A stretch of DNA of 64,000 nt from Euphorbia lathyris (GCF_963576675.1 NC_088915.1:86127501-86191500); one strand, 5' to 3'. Positions 31,474 through 43,763 are shown, numbered from the stretch's first letter. Notes: a model not told the origin generated them from the letters alone. Program-made: numbers and translations.

Positions 31474-32014
31474 GGTTTGTCCTATTTGCATAAATATATA
31501 TGGTTTAAAAGTTTGCAAATAAAAATATACAGTATGTGTTTAACAAAACAAAATATTTAAAATTATAATATTAAATTCTGATGACAATCAAGAACATCTT
31601 TATTTTGTTTTAATATTAAATTTACATATTGACAAAACATGGACTCCAAATTTGAAGTGCAATTGTGTAAAATAAACTTAAATATCAATTTAGTTCATAA
31701 AATTATCAAATCAGTAAAAAACGTAAAATATTCACCATATGATTTATAGTTCCGAGTCTGGGAGTTGTGTTTTAGGGGTTGTATTTTGTCGATATGTAAA
31801 AGTATTTTTTTTAAAGATAAAAATGTTATCGGTTGTAATCAGAACTTAACAATATATTTTGTAATACTTTATTTTGTAAATAAAACATATCACATACCTC
31901 TATTTTGAAACTTTTAAACCACATGCCTCGGTTTGTAAATTAGGCAAACCACATGCATTTTTTTCATACTTTCCCTTTATTTTTATATATATTAAGTTGC
32001 AAACCTACAAAAAT
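31474..32014. other. AT-rich intergenic DNA
   Basis: No ORF or clear repeat. It continues the flank seen left of the Tat element after removing one TSD copy. Confidence 0.5.
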
Positions 32015-32456
32015 TATGGAGATAATGTGCAAAAATACTTATAACATTGGCAGGCAAAAGCAATTTACTCCCTAATGTTGGCTAATTAGATCAATTCCGG
32101 ACATTGTTATAAAAGACGGATATTTTTCTTTTTATTCTATACTAGTTGCATATAAGTTGGTTCTAAAAGAAAAGTTTTACATTTTTTTTGTGATTTAATA
32201 ATATAATTGAAGATTAATATTTTTAAATTCAACGAAATATTTAGATTTTTTTTCAACCCGTACAAAATAGATTATAATTTTTTAATTTTAAAAAAACATC
32301 TCTAATCATATGTTTGTGATCTGCTACTGATAAGTGATAAAATGACGCACATGTGAAATGTAGATGATAATATTTATGATTAGAAAGACAATTTGATAAA
32401 TTATTTCTCAGATTGATCCAACTTGTTAATATTAAAAGTAAATTCACTCTTTGATA
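32015..32456. mobile_element. foldback MITE family B, copy 2, cut by a gypsy relic
   Basis: GCAAAAGCAATTTACTCCC, CTAATGTTGGCTAATTAG and GATCAATTCCGGACATTG match family B. The right arm stops at 32456, where the LTR of the gypsy relic starts. Confidence 0.6.
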
Positions 32457-32719
32457 TGTTGCGCCACGAAAACCACGACTAGATAGGGAGTCAAAGCCAA
32501 ATCTTTCAAAGGTTTGTTGTATCTCTTTCCTATTTACTTTCTTACTCTTAATTTATAGGAGATACGTTACACTTGTATTTAAATATCTATCAATTTTAAT
32601 AAACAAACAGGCTATTTTCCAATAACAAATCTCTGGTTTTATTCTCACTGTAAGAAAAATTCAAATTTAATTCAGGTTGTTGAGTTCTGATTAGGACCAC
32701 TCAACATTGGTATCAGAGC

Positions 32720-33400
32720 ATGGCTACAAACAAGGAGCGTATTGAGAATCTAGAAGCATGTCTTGGGGTTGGTTCAAGAGATCTTTTCCCAAATGGAGAA
32801 TGGGTTAGCAGAAAAACTATGTTCACTTAAGGAGTCATTTAACAAGATGTCTGAATCATTCTCATCTCCAAAGAAATCCGATCCGCGACACGGATCCTCC
32901 AATTCATACTTGTTTTGCTATAAGGATTTCTTAAAAGGAGAATGTCTCTCATTCTCTTCCAAATTGGCAAAGCTCGAGTTTCCCATGTATTCTGGAAGTG
33001 ACCCTATAGAATAGTTGACAAGATTGGAGCAATTCTTTGACTACCAAGGAACTATTGAGGCTCAAAAGGTGCAGCTGGCTTCTTTTCACCTTGAAAATGA
33101 AGCTAAACAAGTGGTAATGGTTAAAAAAGGCTTTGAAGGAAGAAGATCATATTCTGGCGCAGGAATTGTGGGCACACCGAATGTGGGATTTTGATGAGCA
33201 ATTGGGAAGGCAGAGAAGGATGAATTAACCACCTACATGAGCTATTGAAGAGAGTTTGCTGCAAACATCAAAACTACTCCAACTAAAACTTTGGAATCAA
33301 TCAAACGTCTTACCTAGGATGAGATGCAAAAGCAACGTAGTCAAGGTATATGTTTTAATTGTGACGACAAATTCACTCCATGACATCGATGTAGCAGATC
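32720..33400 (+). pseudogene. gypsy relic gag
   Basis: Begins at ATG 32720 (MATNKERIENLEA), right after the primer-binding site. A frameshift then gives FSSKLAKLEFPMYSGSDP, an in-frame TAG near 33012, then EQFFDYQGTIEAQKVQLASF, HLENEAKQ, and a zinc-knuckle remnant GICFNCDDKFTP near 33345. These are gypsy gag signatures. Multiple lesions exclude function. Confidence 0.75.
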
Positions 33401-33439
33401 CCAACTCTTGTTGCTAGATGGGGATACAAAAGTCTCCGA

Positions 33440-34370
33440 TTGAATGCTATTTCTGGTTGGTCATCTTATCAAATAATAAGGGCCAAGGCAAACATCAAGT
33501 TAAATGAGTTTATTGTGCTGATTGACAGTGGGTTCGCCCATAATTTTATCAGTGAACAAGCTGCTAACACCCTACAACTACCTATTACTGGAATAAAGCC
33601 CTTCAATGTTAAAGTTGCTAATATTAATATGCAACGATAAGTTTGAAGATTTACAAATTCAAACCCTATGTATCATATTTACTCTCTTATTTTATATTTT
33701 ACTTTTATGTGGAGTGGATTTAGTGCTACGTATCAGCTGGCTGGAAGATTTACAAATTCAAATCCAATGTATCTCATTTACTCTCTCATTTTATATTTTG
33801 CCTTTACGTGTGGAATGGATTTAGTGTTAGCTATCAGCTGGCTAGAACAACTAGGAATTGTAGCTCGCAATTGGAGGACTCTAACTATGGATTTCACATT
33901 GGAGAACTAAGTTCCCATATTGCAAGGGTTGGGCAACTCTTCTGTTCAATGTTCTAGTTTTAGTGTCATTGCCAAAGACATCAAGATAGGTGCTTCCCCT
34001 TTTGCTCTCAGTATACATGAAGATAGTAACACAATTGAGCATCAACAACAACTAGATATGAAGAACTTGGTCTAGCAATTTGATGATATCTTTCAAGAGC
34101 CTAATCAAATTCCTCTAATCTGGGAGATTGACCACCACATCAATTTGAAAGAAGGGGCAGAACCAGTTAATTCCAGACCATATCGATATGCATATTTCTA
34201 AAAGGATGAGATCGAAGGACAAGTAAACGAGATGTTGAAGCTTGGAATGATCAGACCTAGTACAAAGCACATTTTCATCACCAATATTGTTGGTCAAAAA
34301 AGAAAGATGGCTCGTAGAGACTTTGTACATATTACCAGGCCTTTAATGTAGTGACTATTAATATTCTGAT
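33440..34370 (+). pseudogene. gypsy relic protease and reverse transcriptase N-terminus
   Basis: The protease region has FIVLIDSGFAHNFISEQAA, with the active-site DSG. Further on are ISWLEQLGIVARNWR and the reverse transcriptase entry EIDHHINLKEGAEPVNSRPYRY and KDEIEGQVNEMLKLGMIRPS. Then KKDGS, a stop, and a degenerate 'YRALN' block, after which homology ends. The catalytic YVDD region is absent. Confidence 0.75.
33645..33845 (+). repeat. 99-bp tandem duplication inside the gypsy relic
   Basis: GAAGATTTACAAATTCAAA at 33645 recurs at 33744, and the following segments through ATCAGCTGGCT match. It duplicates the end of the protease region. Confidence 0.75.
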
Positions 34371-34385
34371 GAGATATTATTAAGG

Positions 34386-34788
34386 GAGGAGGAGCTTTTA
34401 CCACTCCACCACAATCTTATGGTTTCTAATGAGATATTATTAAGAGTCGTATAATTTTCATTTAAGTGATGTTTAATAAAACTGAAAATTAAGTGCTGAA
34501 AAAATAAGTACTGAATTTTAAGTGCTGAATATTATAAGTGTTGAACGTATTGAATGATATAACTTTTATCAAAAATATTAGTTGATAATATTTAACTTAA
34601 AATGTTAAATTAAATATTTTAACTTATCAAAATAAGTGATTTTTAACTTAATTAAATAATTTAAGTGGTGGAGAAACAACCGTTATCAAACTCATTTAAA
34701 TTAAATAAGTGCTTAACATTTTAGTTGATGTATGTTGAAATTTTAAGCTAAATTTAAATTTTTTATTAATAAATTTTTTATTAATATA
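34386..34788. other. AT-rich DNA, possibly an old inverted-repeat element
   Basis: Dense short repeats of AAGTGCTGAA and TTAAGTG, with partly inverted copies near 34690-34740. The LINE fragment at 34789 interrupts it. No gene. Confidence 0.4.
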
Positions 34789-35085
34789 GACAGGCTGTTT
34801 GTCTTAAGAGTCAGAATCTCATTAAAGCCATCTTGAGGCTTCGTCCTGCCTTCGATTCTCTTACCTTCTCCCATATTTATAGGGAGCAAAACAGCGTGGC
34901 GGATCGCTTGGCAGCTGCTGGGCATGGGGGGGATGTTAGGTGTTTCTACCCTTTCCGTTCCTCCTTCTTTTCTGTTACCTTCTCTTCTTGAGGATAGGAT
35001 TGGGGTCAGTCTTCCTAGACTGATCCCGGGTTAGGTTTTTGTTTGTTTGTTTTTTTTTCTTCCCTTCTTACCAAAAAAATAAATA
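34789..35085 (+). mobile_element. LINE 3' end fragment (RNase H end plus 3' UTR)
   Basis: Homologous to 12465-12771: a translated piece reads YREQNSVADRLAAAGHGG after a frameshift, then GGATAGGATTGGGGT, CTTCCTAGACTGATCC, a T-rich stretch and an A-rich tail. Strongly 5' truncated. TSD not clear. Confidence 0.7.
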
Positions 35086-35145
35086 AATTTTAACAGTCCA
35101 ACCAAACGGATTTTATTACACGCTGTTGTTTACCGCTCAGGTAAT

Positions 35146-35687
35146 AACCCAAGTAGGGGTGAGCGGAACCGAACCGAAAACCCGAAGACCGAAAAAACCG
35201 CATCAAACCAGACTGAATTATATTTTGGTTTGGTTTGGTCCTAATTTTTAAGCTAGTTTGGTATAGGTTCGGTTCGGTTTGGTCCGATCCAAAACCGAAT
35301 AAAACCAAATCGAAATACAATATGTACTACTCTTAATTTTAAAGTTTTAAATTAATTAACTAATTATATATAGAAAAGAAAAAACAATTAAACATGTTTT
35401 TTCTCTCTCAACTAATTATATATATAAAAAAAATAATTATATGATTATTTTCTTTATATAATTATTTAGTTAGTGAAGGTACAAGTAGTTATAGATCTCT
35501 AGTGCTTTGTTTGGTCCAAACATGAACCAAATCGGATCGGACCGAAATAATTTGGTTCGGTCCAGATCAAATCAAATTATAATTTGATTTGGTTTGTTCC
35601 TAAAAAATAGAGGTAATTTGGTTTGATCCAATTCGATTTTGTTTGGTTTTTAGACCGGACCGGACCATGCTTACCCCTAAACCCAAG
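35146..35687. mobile_element. non-autonomous hAT element
   Basis: The element 35154-35679 (526 bp) has ends TAGGGGTGAGC and the complement of GCTTACCCCTA. It is flanked by the 8-bp direct repeat AACCCAAG (35146-35153, 35680-35687). Subterminal GGTTCGGTT/AACCGAACC repeats are inverted near both ends. No ORF. Confidence 0.85.
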
Positions 35688-36477
35688 CCCAGTTGTTTGT
35701 TTTCCTCATCTTCTTTCAGTAGTTCTCCCAAATTAGCTTCCCGTTCCTCTTCCTCGATCTTCCTCCTATTCTATTCGTCGTAACTTGAGCTTCCATCTCC
35801 ATATTTCAGGCCAAATCGGGACTCCATCCTTTCGTTCAACTCCACTTCCTGCTCATTACCACTAATTTTTTACTTTTAAGGTTAGATTTGAAGGGAAATT
35901 GAAAATCTACTTTCTCGAATTGCTTAGATAGTTTGCTATTGAGTTTGAATGGTTCTGTAATCTGTTGAATTTGTTTCTTTTTCGGTGGCGATCAATGTTC
36001 AATGATCAATTTTATATGCTAACTTTGGATCCTGTTATGTATGTACTATGTACTGCTTCACTGCCATTGAAATCAAACCTCTATCGTTGGTTATTAAGCT
36101 CCAATAACCAAACCAGCAGCATGTTACCAGCACAAAAAAAAAAAAAGTATTCATGTTTGTTCGGAATCGCAATGTTGGTTGATAAATTAAAACTCTGATT
36201 TAAAAGTTCATGTAGCGTTCGCTGTTTATTTTAATAGCTCTTGTTAAAAGCCTATTAAATCAAATGATACTCATATAATTGTGCAGTTTCCCTGTTTTTC
36301 TATTCAATTTTTTCTTCATCATCCAAGCATTTGATTTGCAGATTTTGTTCCCCTAGAAAGCAATATCTCTCTATTTCTCTTGATATATGTGTTTATGTAT
36401 GTATATCCAATTACTTATTTGCAATGTTTCTCTGTATTTGCAGTTTAACGGAGCCTGACACAAGCAAGACAAAGAAA
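35688..36477 (+). other. 5' region of the DUF4602 gene (UTR and first intron, not resolved)
   Basis: CT-rich leader DNA at about 35700-35830 looks like a plant 5' UTR. An intron probably ends at the CAG at 36441-36443. In front of the chosen ATG the frame is open back to that acceptor (LTEPDTSKTKK), so an upstream coding exon cannot be excluded. The promoter would overlap the hAT element; no convincing TATA box was found. Confidence 0.45.
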
Positions 36478-38850
36478 ATGAAGAAGAGAAATCAAACAAA
36501 TGCTATGGATAGCAAGGACCATGAGTGGTCTTTCAAAAATATTATGAAAGACATTGAAAATTTCGGTATTTTCCTTTTCCTGCTTTTGTTTCTACTCACT
36601 GTTTATATGCATGTTGTTAGATCAACAAGATTACGTTCAATGTGCAACTGTATTGTTGTGGTTCCTTATAACTTGCCATTATATCTGTTTCATTCTATTA
36701 TATTCCTTAATGACTCTGCATTTGCTTGTGTTTCCTGGAAGCTATTTATGCTTCTGCTAGTTCTGCTAAATGTTATGTCCAAATTATTGAACACATACTT
36801 AGTCCTAATGTTTCCAATGTTGAAATCGCATATCAAGTAGGATAATTCCGATTTTTCCATTTTGGTATATGTTTGTTAGACATCAACGTTAAGTATGCCA
36901 AAATGAGTCATGCTGGATTACTTTCCATGTATAAGTATTAGGAGACAAAGACATTTCGAGTTGTACTGATTTCGAGCAAGCTTTGTTTGATAAATGAATT
37001 TATTCGATGAAATAAGGTTTGGCATCTTCTTCTCTTTGAATTTGTTTAAGATATATGAAATATACGTTTGAAGAATCTAAGTTTGGGGTGAACTAGTGTT
37101 TAGCAAGATCCATTAATTTCAGAGTTCTCCTTTTAAAATAATTTTAACACTACACAATGTGGCTGCTATAAGGGTTAATGCTTTGACTCCATCACAAACA
37201 GTATTACAACACAACTAGATGTATTATTTTCAGGTCCTTGTGCAGCTGAATACGCATTTTCATATTAAGTCTTGGGAATACAACTTTTTGGAAATAAGTC
37301 TTAGGAATCAGTGATTGAAGTCAACAAGTTATAAATGAGGACTCAATTTTGATAAGGATTCATGTGATGAATGATAGTGTGGAGGATTGAGGTTGACTAG
37401 AATCCTTAATAAGAGATCCCACATGAAATTGTTTCTGTGCCACCATGAAGAATCATCAAACAATGTTATATATTTGCATTGAAGCAAGATCTGAAGAACA
37501 TTGTTGAGATATTTCTTCTATTCTAAGAGAACCTGGAAGAAGCTATTTCAAAATAATCTGGATGCCCTCATGCTGATAGAATTATGTTATGAAACGCATA
37601 TTATAGACTTTAATAGCAGATCAAGCAGATTGGGAACGTAAAGGTGCTGATACTGATGGTGTTTGGCTTAAATAATGCCTTTATCATACATTTGTTCAGT
37701 TCTCTAGTGTTTTCTCACTTTGATACTTGCCAATTTCAGGTACAGAACGCATGACATGGAAGGAGAAGAAGGACATGAATAACCGCAGAGTAGTCTCCCT
37801 TGGTGGAAAGGTAGGAAATACGAATGTGCAAAGCACACAGCTGTAGAGTTGGTTGAATCAATTGTTTTCCGTTCTGACTAAGATTGGGTGAAATGCATCA
37901 ATGATCGAAGTTTGGGGTACGTTTCACAGAGGTCAGTGAACTTCATTTGCTTTCAATAAAGTAACCGAGCTTCACATTTGATTTCAATAAAGTCATTCCG
38001 GACAATGTGTGTACAAAAACTCACTGGAAAGTTGACATGACACAGAAGACAATTGACTACATATACCAACTAAACGCCATGTCGGACATGTATGACTTTA
38101 TGGCTGAAACGTAGCATGTCTTAAGCCACACAAAATTTATAAAATTTACATCTTTGTCGTGTGTGGCGCTTAGTTGGCATATATATAGTCAACTGTCTTT
38201 TGTGTCACGTCAATTCAATGTGTTTTTACACACAAATGGGCCGGAATGACTATTGAAATCACATGTGAAGTTTATAACCTTTGTGAATCGGATCCCAAAC
38301 TTGAGTTTTCGTCGATGCAATATACCGAACTAAGATTGTGCTTCTGCATTAGATGTGATCTGAATATTTTAACCTGTTTGTCTTCAACACAGCCTCCAAA
38401 GAAACAAGGACTGCCTTTAAGTGTAGCACGTATACAAATGAAGACGCAAAAGGAAAGAGAGGAGAAAATTCTTCAAGAGGTAAAAACAATTTATTCTGGT
38501 AGCCTTCAATTGACAACTTGATTCATCTGACTGCACATTCACCACACTTCTCTACATTGCAGAACATGATTCTTGGGAGATTTGGAGGTAAATTTGGTAG
38601 CAGTAATAAGAGATCAACCGAGAAGCGGAAACCGGAAGACAGAGTGCTGAAGACAACAGTTGGGTATTTCAAAAATGGTGTACTTGATGTGAAGCATATG
38701 TTGAATACAGCCTCATGCAGAGGTGATGATATCAGTAATCACATGGTTGATATAGCAGGGAAGAAGATGTATAAGGGAAAAGGTAAGCAAAACCAGGGAA
38801 AGAAGAGAGGTGGTGGCTGTAAGAAACGCCAATGTCTTATTTACCTCTAA
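36478..38850 (+). CDS. DUF4602-family protein (C1orf131/FSAF1-like), four coding exons
   Basis: Exons 36478-36565, 37740-37810, 38393-38479 and 38563-38850 join in phase with GT-AG introns to give 177 codons. The product is small, very basic and hydrophilic: MKKRNQTNAMDSKDHEWSF, then GTERMTWKEKKDMNNRRVVS, LGGKPPKKQGLPLSVARIQM, KEREEKILQE, MILGRFGGKFG, KPEDRVLKTTVGYFKNGVLD. This order matches the conserved DUF4602 domain. Its animal and yeast relatives are nucleolar factors for small-subunit ribosome maturation; the same role in plants is inferred. The Lys/Gly-rich tail should end near 38830, but the last few codons run into a MITE that starts near 38840. Intron 2 holds another MITE (37893-38320). 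Start codon is uncertain. No gene neighbour suggests a pathway. Confidence 0.75.
37893..38320. mobile_element. foldback MITE in intron 2 of the DUF4602 gene
   Basis: Inverted ends GCATCAATGATCGAAGTTTG and CAAACTTGAGTTTTCGTCG. Internal inverted pairs include TTAGTTGG/CCAACTAA and GTCAACTGTCTTTTGTGTC against its diverged complement near 38031-38060. No ORF. Confidence 0.7.
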
Positions 38851-39085
38851 ACTTGCGTAAAATGACCTGATGACTCTTGGACGTTCTAAAAGTGACATAT
38901 GGACACTTGAACTTGTTTATAGTGATCTATTTGACCTTTGAACTTGGTTAAAGTGATAATCACTTCGACTTCTCCAATTCTCCCCTGGATCTCTCATGTG
39001 GATTACGTTTTCAAAACACGGGGACAGTTGACTTTTGTCGACAAGTTCAGGGGCTACCGATGTATTAGGGGCCTAAGAAAGGTGA
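38840..39085. mobile_element. MITE overlapping the 3' end of the DUF4602 gene
   Basis: CTCTAAACTTGCGTAAAATG near the left and AAGTTCAGGGGC near the right are inverted-repeat style ends. Repeated words of the type 'GACNNTTGAACTTG' occur inside, as in other MITE families here. The exact ends are uncertain. It supplies the stop codon TAA at 38848-38850. Confidence 0.5.
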
Positions 39086-39670
39086 AACAGAACTTTTTGC
39101 TGCTGCTGATATTCAATTCCTGGATGTCAAAGGTTGCTGACTAGATTTTTCAGCTTTAGTATCAAATTAGTTAGAATCAAGTATTAACTCTCCATCCCCA
39201 TATGTTCTTTTTGATTTGTTATATAAAATGGATTCTCAGTAGCGTGGCCATTCGGGTTATCATATCATAATCTTGTTATGTTATTGTATGCTCTATGATT
39301 ATTTATGGTGGGCATTCGGGTTATCATGTCATAATCTTGTTATGTTATTGTATGCTCTATGATTATTTATGATGTGAATGTAAGAAAAATGATATCGTGT
39401 CAATCATATCGTCTCGTACCTAATTTGGAGCACTAACTCAATCCTAAACTAGTGTTAGTTGGTGGATGAAGTTGTTTTCACATATGTTGAGAGAGATTTG
39501 GATCTTGCATCATAGCCTTGAATTGAAATTGATAACTTTTGTGATCTCCAAATTGGGGTTAAATCTTCATTTGGGTCTTAAAGTGGAGACCCAGGTTCTG
39601 AAAAGCTCAATTCAGCTATCAACCTATGAAGTATAAGAGGTTGATGTACGCTTAACTGATACTTACTTTG
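39086..39670. other. intergenic DNA with a short tandem duplication
   Basis: GCATTCGGGTTATCAT and the next 50 bases (about 39247-39310) are repeated at about 39311-39372, ending GATTATTTATG each time. Otherwise nothing recognised. Confidence 0.6.
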
Positions 39671-39780
39671 GGGATCGTCTTCCCCTACCAATATTTTGGT
39701 AGGAGGCTGCTCCTAAGACTCGAACCTGTGACCTCTCAGTCACACAACAACAACGTTTACCATTGTGTTAAGGCTCGCCT
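39671..39780 (-). repeat. Au-type SINE fragment
   Basis: The - strand reads GAGCCTTAACACAATGGTAAA, GTGACTGAGAGGTCACAGG and GGTTCGAGTCTTAGGAGC, the tRNA-like head of the Au SINE. Compare the full copy at 61386-61571. The tail half is missing. Confidence 0.75.
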
Positions 39781-40336
39781 TTTTACTTTTACTCTTTATG
39801 TAAAAATATGGGCTCTTGTAGAAGCAAAAGTATGAAACTTCAATTACAATTGGAGGAAATTTACAATGTTTTGATAAATTGAGGCTGAATTGTTTCTTTT
39901 TCCAACTTCATTGAACTGTTTTGATACCCGTTCGATTTACTACACGTATGTTTGTTTAGACCAGGGGTCCTTTTCTGTTTCTTGGAGCCAGGGAGCCTTT
40001 TTGTGTGTTTTCACGTCATGGGCCTTTCTTTTTTGTTTTGTTTCTTCAATTCGTCCATTTTTTTTTTTGAAAAGCAGTCTAAATAAATAATAATTATTAT
40101 CTCAATATGATTTGTTATTATTATAGTATTCTATAGTATTTTATTTATGATATTTACTAGTTGTATATTCTTTATCATTTAATATATATTAAATACAAAA
40201 TTTGTTTATATATATATAGTTGGATGTATATGTTATTTTTGAACTAAAATAGCAATTTAATACTCCCAAAATTACTCGAGTTTACTGAATTAAAGTGGTT
40301 CGACCATTCTAGAATGCATGAAATCAAGTGTATATA
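39781..40336. other. AT-rich intergenic DNA
   Basis: T-rich runs and TA repeats; no gene. A small frame at 39890-40090 has no domain signature. Confidence 0.45.
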
Positions 40337-40423
40337 GTTGGGCCCTTAAATAGATTTGTGAAGGAATGCAAAATTCCAAACGTACTTTGTTGTTTATCAC
40401 TGTTTCCCATGTTCTTGGTTGCA

Positions 40424-41125
40424 CTGATCATCAGGGGCGGATACAGGGAGGGGCCGGGGGGCCTGGTCTCTCCGGCCGTCGGAATCATCATGATCAGGAG
40501 TAGTTTTGGTTCCTCTGTCTCCATAACATTTGACGTTGTAGGGTATTAAATTGGTGATTTGCTTAAATTTTGATTGAGTATTTGATAAATTGAGGATTTG
40601 ACCTAAAACTTTGATTGAGTATTTAATAAATTGGAGATATAAATTGAAGATTGTTATATAATTAATATAAAATCAACTCATTGAGGTTGTATTTAGTTAT
40701 CCAATCTGGGGTGGTTCTGACCCATTGTCTCTAAGAAATTTTGATAGGGTGCTGAATTAGCACCCAAAATTCACTCAAGAAGGGCCAAAAGTAGGTCATC
40801 TCTAAATCCAAATTTCTAATTTTTTTTTGACATGTTAAGCCCTCTTTAAATCTAAATTTCTAAATCTTTTGGCATGTTAGATCTTTTTTAAATCCATATT
40901 TCTAAATTGTTGGCTTATTAGGCTCCTAAATCCAATTTTTTTTACTGGACACGATTTTTTTTACATGTTAAGAATTTTAAACACAATGTAGTTTAATTTT
41001 GAGAAGTTTTATATTAGTACTTAAAAATTGAATAAATTCGATTTAGCAAAATTTTTTTTTTTACACATGTATGTGTAAAATCGGCCTCCCAACTGACCAA
41101 TCATGTATTCACCACTGCTGATTAC
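40424..41125. mobile_element. degenerate hAT element in duplication copy 1
   Basis: Ends CAGGGGCGGATACAGGG (40432) and the complement of TATTCACCACTG (41117). Flanks CTGATCAT and CTGATTAC match at 5 of 8 bases. The counterpart in copy 2 is at about 47108-48431. Confidence 0.6.
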
Positions 41126-42136
41126 ATATTAATTGTTACGCAAGCAAGAATTTTAGATTTCGGAATAGGTTTGGCAAAATCTTAGCATTTGGATTTTTTT
41201 TTTCCCAACAGATTACAAAAATCCAAATGATATGTATCACTATGTGTTTTTTATTTGTTATTGATACATGTAGAGTGGAATAATGAGATTCGTGATTAGA
41301 GTTGTTTGTAATATATGACATCAGTCTAACTAGCAAGACTTGTCATTCAAGTTTCAATTGTGTAAATTACATATATGATGTACATGTTTTACCTTATTTC
41401 ATATTTTGGTGTACAACTTTAGATTTTGCATATAAAACTATACATCAATTTGATATTTCTGAAAGTTAAAATTGCTAACATAACATGTTGACTGGTCAAC
41501 TTTTGATTTTTAAAGATATTATATTACTAACGTGACGCATTGATTTGGCGTAAAATATCAAATTCCTTCTAAAGTTACGGGTTGGGATTGCGTTCCTGGT
41601 TTTCTAGTTGATGTACTGTCTTAATATTTTGAAAAACATAAAATAGTATCGTTTCTGCCATTTGGTATACACATTCAAAGATCAGTTTTTTTATTTTATA
41701 TTATTGGCTTTGTTTTTTCAGGTAAAACAAGAGCAACCAAACATAAGATCTAGATGTCCAATTTGAACGGGTCAACATATAAATAAATAAATAAATAAAA
41801 AGAAGGTGAGAATAGTGGTTGACTAGAATATAATGCACACATGTAAAAAAACAATAATACCTAAATGTTAGTTAAAGTTGAGTGACCTCCAATATTAAAA
41901 AGTGTAAAGTTTAATGGCGTTAAAAATTGAAATTCAATCGTCATAATGTTAAAATGAATAAAATTGAATGGTCATGATGTAATTTACCCAAAAAAAAAAA
42001 AGACAACAAATTTATTTGGCGACAAGAAAAACATGACCCCAAAATGGCAAAAGGAAGAACTAACAAATCCACGTCCTCCACATGCAATTCGTCCTTTTCT
42101 CTCGATCCAAAACTTCAATTAATCGACCGTTATTTA
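41126..42136. other. non-coding part of duplication copy 1
   Basis: AT-rich; 41126-41590 has no clear partner in copy 2. 41595-42136 matches copy 2 in two blocks. An (AAAT)n run lies at about 41781-41801, and a degenerate MITE family C piece at about 41868-41990. Confidence 0.5.
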
Positions 42137-42663
42137 ATTAATTAAGGTTAATACATCATTTGCCCCCTAATTTGTCCAAAAAGTTTGATTGGCCCTCTGA
42201 ACTTTCAAAGTGTTCCGATAGCCTCCTGAACTTATAAAAATTATTCAGTTAGCCCCTGAACTTACGTAAAACGTAATCAATTGAGCACTCGGTCGTAAAA
42301 AAATAAGTTAAATGCGGAAGATGTATTCCACGTATCTTAGAATGTTATTGCATAATTAAAAAATAGATTAAAAAGGAAGTTATTGCTTGCTCAACTATAC
42401 AATTTGTATTCTCTAATATTAGAATCGTATATTCCGATTTTGGTCGTTTTACTTTTTATAAGACTCGTGGAATACATCTTCTGTATTTAACTTACTTTTT
42501 TACGACCGAGTGATCAATTGATTACGTTTTACGCAAGTTTATGGTGTTAACTGAATATTTTTTACAAGTTTAAGGGGCTATCCAAACACTTTAAAAGTTC
42601 AGAGGGTCAATCAAACTTTTTGAACAAGTTCAGGAACAAATAATATATTAAGCCATTAATTAA
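42137..42663. mobile_element. foldback MITE family A, copy 2, 9-bp TSD
   Basis: The element 42146-42654 (509 bp) lies between ATTAATTAA at 42137-42145 and 42655-42663. The arms of about 200 bp are inverted repeats (TGTCCAAAAAGTTTGATTGG left, TCAATCAAACTTTTTGAAC right). Copy 2 of the segmental duplication has a single ATTAATTAA at the equivalent place (about 50912), so it is the empty site. The TSD length suggests a Mutator-like origin. Confidence 0.85.
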
Positions 42664-43576
42664 CTAAAGTAACCATGTGATTGTGATGGGCATTGGGGCC
42701 TATGCATATATTTGCCATTTGTTGAATTTTAAAGGGATAAGCATTCTGAGGCTCCAATTTTCTTTTTCTTTTTTTCCACTAAACTTCAATTTTTTATTAA
42801 ACACATTAAGCTGCTAATAAATTTTTTCACATAGGCAACCCGGTTCGGCCCTAGGCCTAACCGGGTGGGCCACGAGTTTCCCGCCTACCCGTTTAGGCAA
42901 TTTTCAACGAGTTCCGTCTCCGATCCGGAGACGGAACTCGTTCAAATCGAAATTCTTGAAAAAAAAAACTCAAAAAACGAAACTAACCTCTTCATGTGTT
43001 TGCTGTTTTCCTTTTTTTTTTTTCTTTCGGAGGCATGATTTTGCTTCGTGTTGTTTTTCGGGTTTTTGGAAATCCTTTGAGTTTTGAGAGAATTTGAGTT
43101 TTTGGTAATGAAAAATGAAAAGGGCATAAATGTCCAATAGGGTGCGACGATAAGTAAAATAGAGACAACGTATAGCAGTCCACTAAAATTATTATTTATC
43201 AAATTAGTAAGTTGCCAATGTTTAGGTCTTGACGAGTGTAATGCACCTCCTACAGACATTCATGACATTTTTTTATTCTTTTTTATTCTAGACTTCCCAG
43301 AATGATCCGTTTTTAATGATCAATCTGTTTTTAGTGTTTTCTTGGGGTTAACCCTCCATTATAAAAAAAAATGTTTAATTCAGCTAAAACAAACATTATA
43401 TTTTATTTATATTTGCGTTATCTTTTTTACATTTTAAAATAAAGTTTTTATAGTTTTTTTTTATAACTATACTATATATTAAAAAATATTTCAATCGCAG
43501 ATAAAATGAATAACACTTTGTAAATTGAATTTTATATTCAAAGTTAACATTTATGTTCATTTTGTATGTTAAGACT
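42664..43576. other. non-coding part of duplication copy 1 with a palindrome-bearing insert
   Basis: 42664-42840 matches copy 2. About 42841-43180 is extra to copy 1 and starts with a GC-rich inverted repeat (CCCGGTT...AACCGGG), followed by the perfect palindrome at 42906-42942. No gene. Confidence 0.5.
42906..42942. repeat. perfect inverted repeat, 17-bp arms
   Basis: AACGAGTTCCGTCTCCG, spacer ATC, then the exact reverse complement. It could form a very stable hairpin or mark a foldback element. Confidence 0.9.
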
Positions 43577-43763
43577 AAGGTGTCTTCTATAGTTACTTTG
43601 TTTTTGACAAAGTACCATTATTTCGTATGTTTTCACCATTGGATGATGGTATTGAAACACATTTCCACAAGATTTTGATTTGACAAAATCATCCATGATT
43701 AAGGGATAACTAAATTTAAGTGCTTTGATTTTATTATACTAATCTGTTTGTTCAATATTGAGT

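Larger units (their letters stand above)
32457..34385 (+). mobile_element. truncated, decayed Ty3/gypsy element
   Basis: A 250-bp LTR-like segment (32457-32706) begins TGTTG and ends CAACA. It is followed after one base by TGGTATCAGAGC (32708-32719), a perfect initiator tRNA-Met primer-binding site. Then come gag, protease and the N-terminal part of reverse transcriptase, each broken by stops and frameshifts. The rest of pol and the 3' LTR are missing, so this is a deletion relic. The LTR sits in a family B MITE. Confidence 0.8.

Noticed and set aside
36331..36477. N-terminal extension of the DUF4602 frame
   Set aside because: Reads through a likely intron and its acceptor; residues are Cys/Leu-rich and unlike the family.
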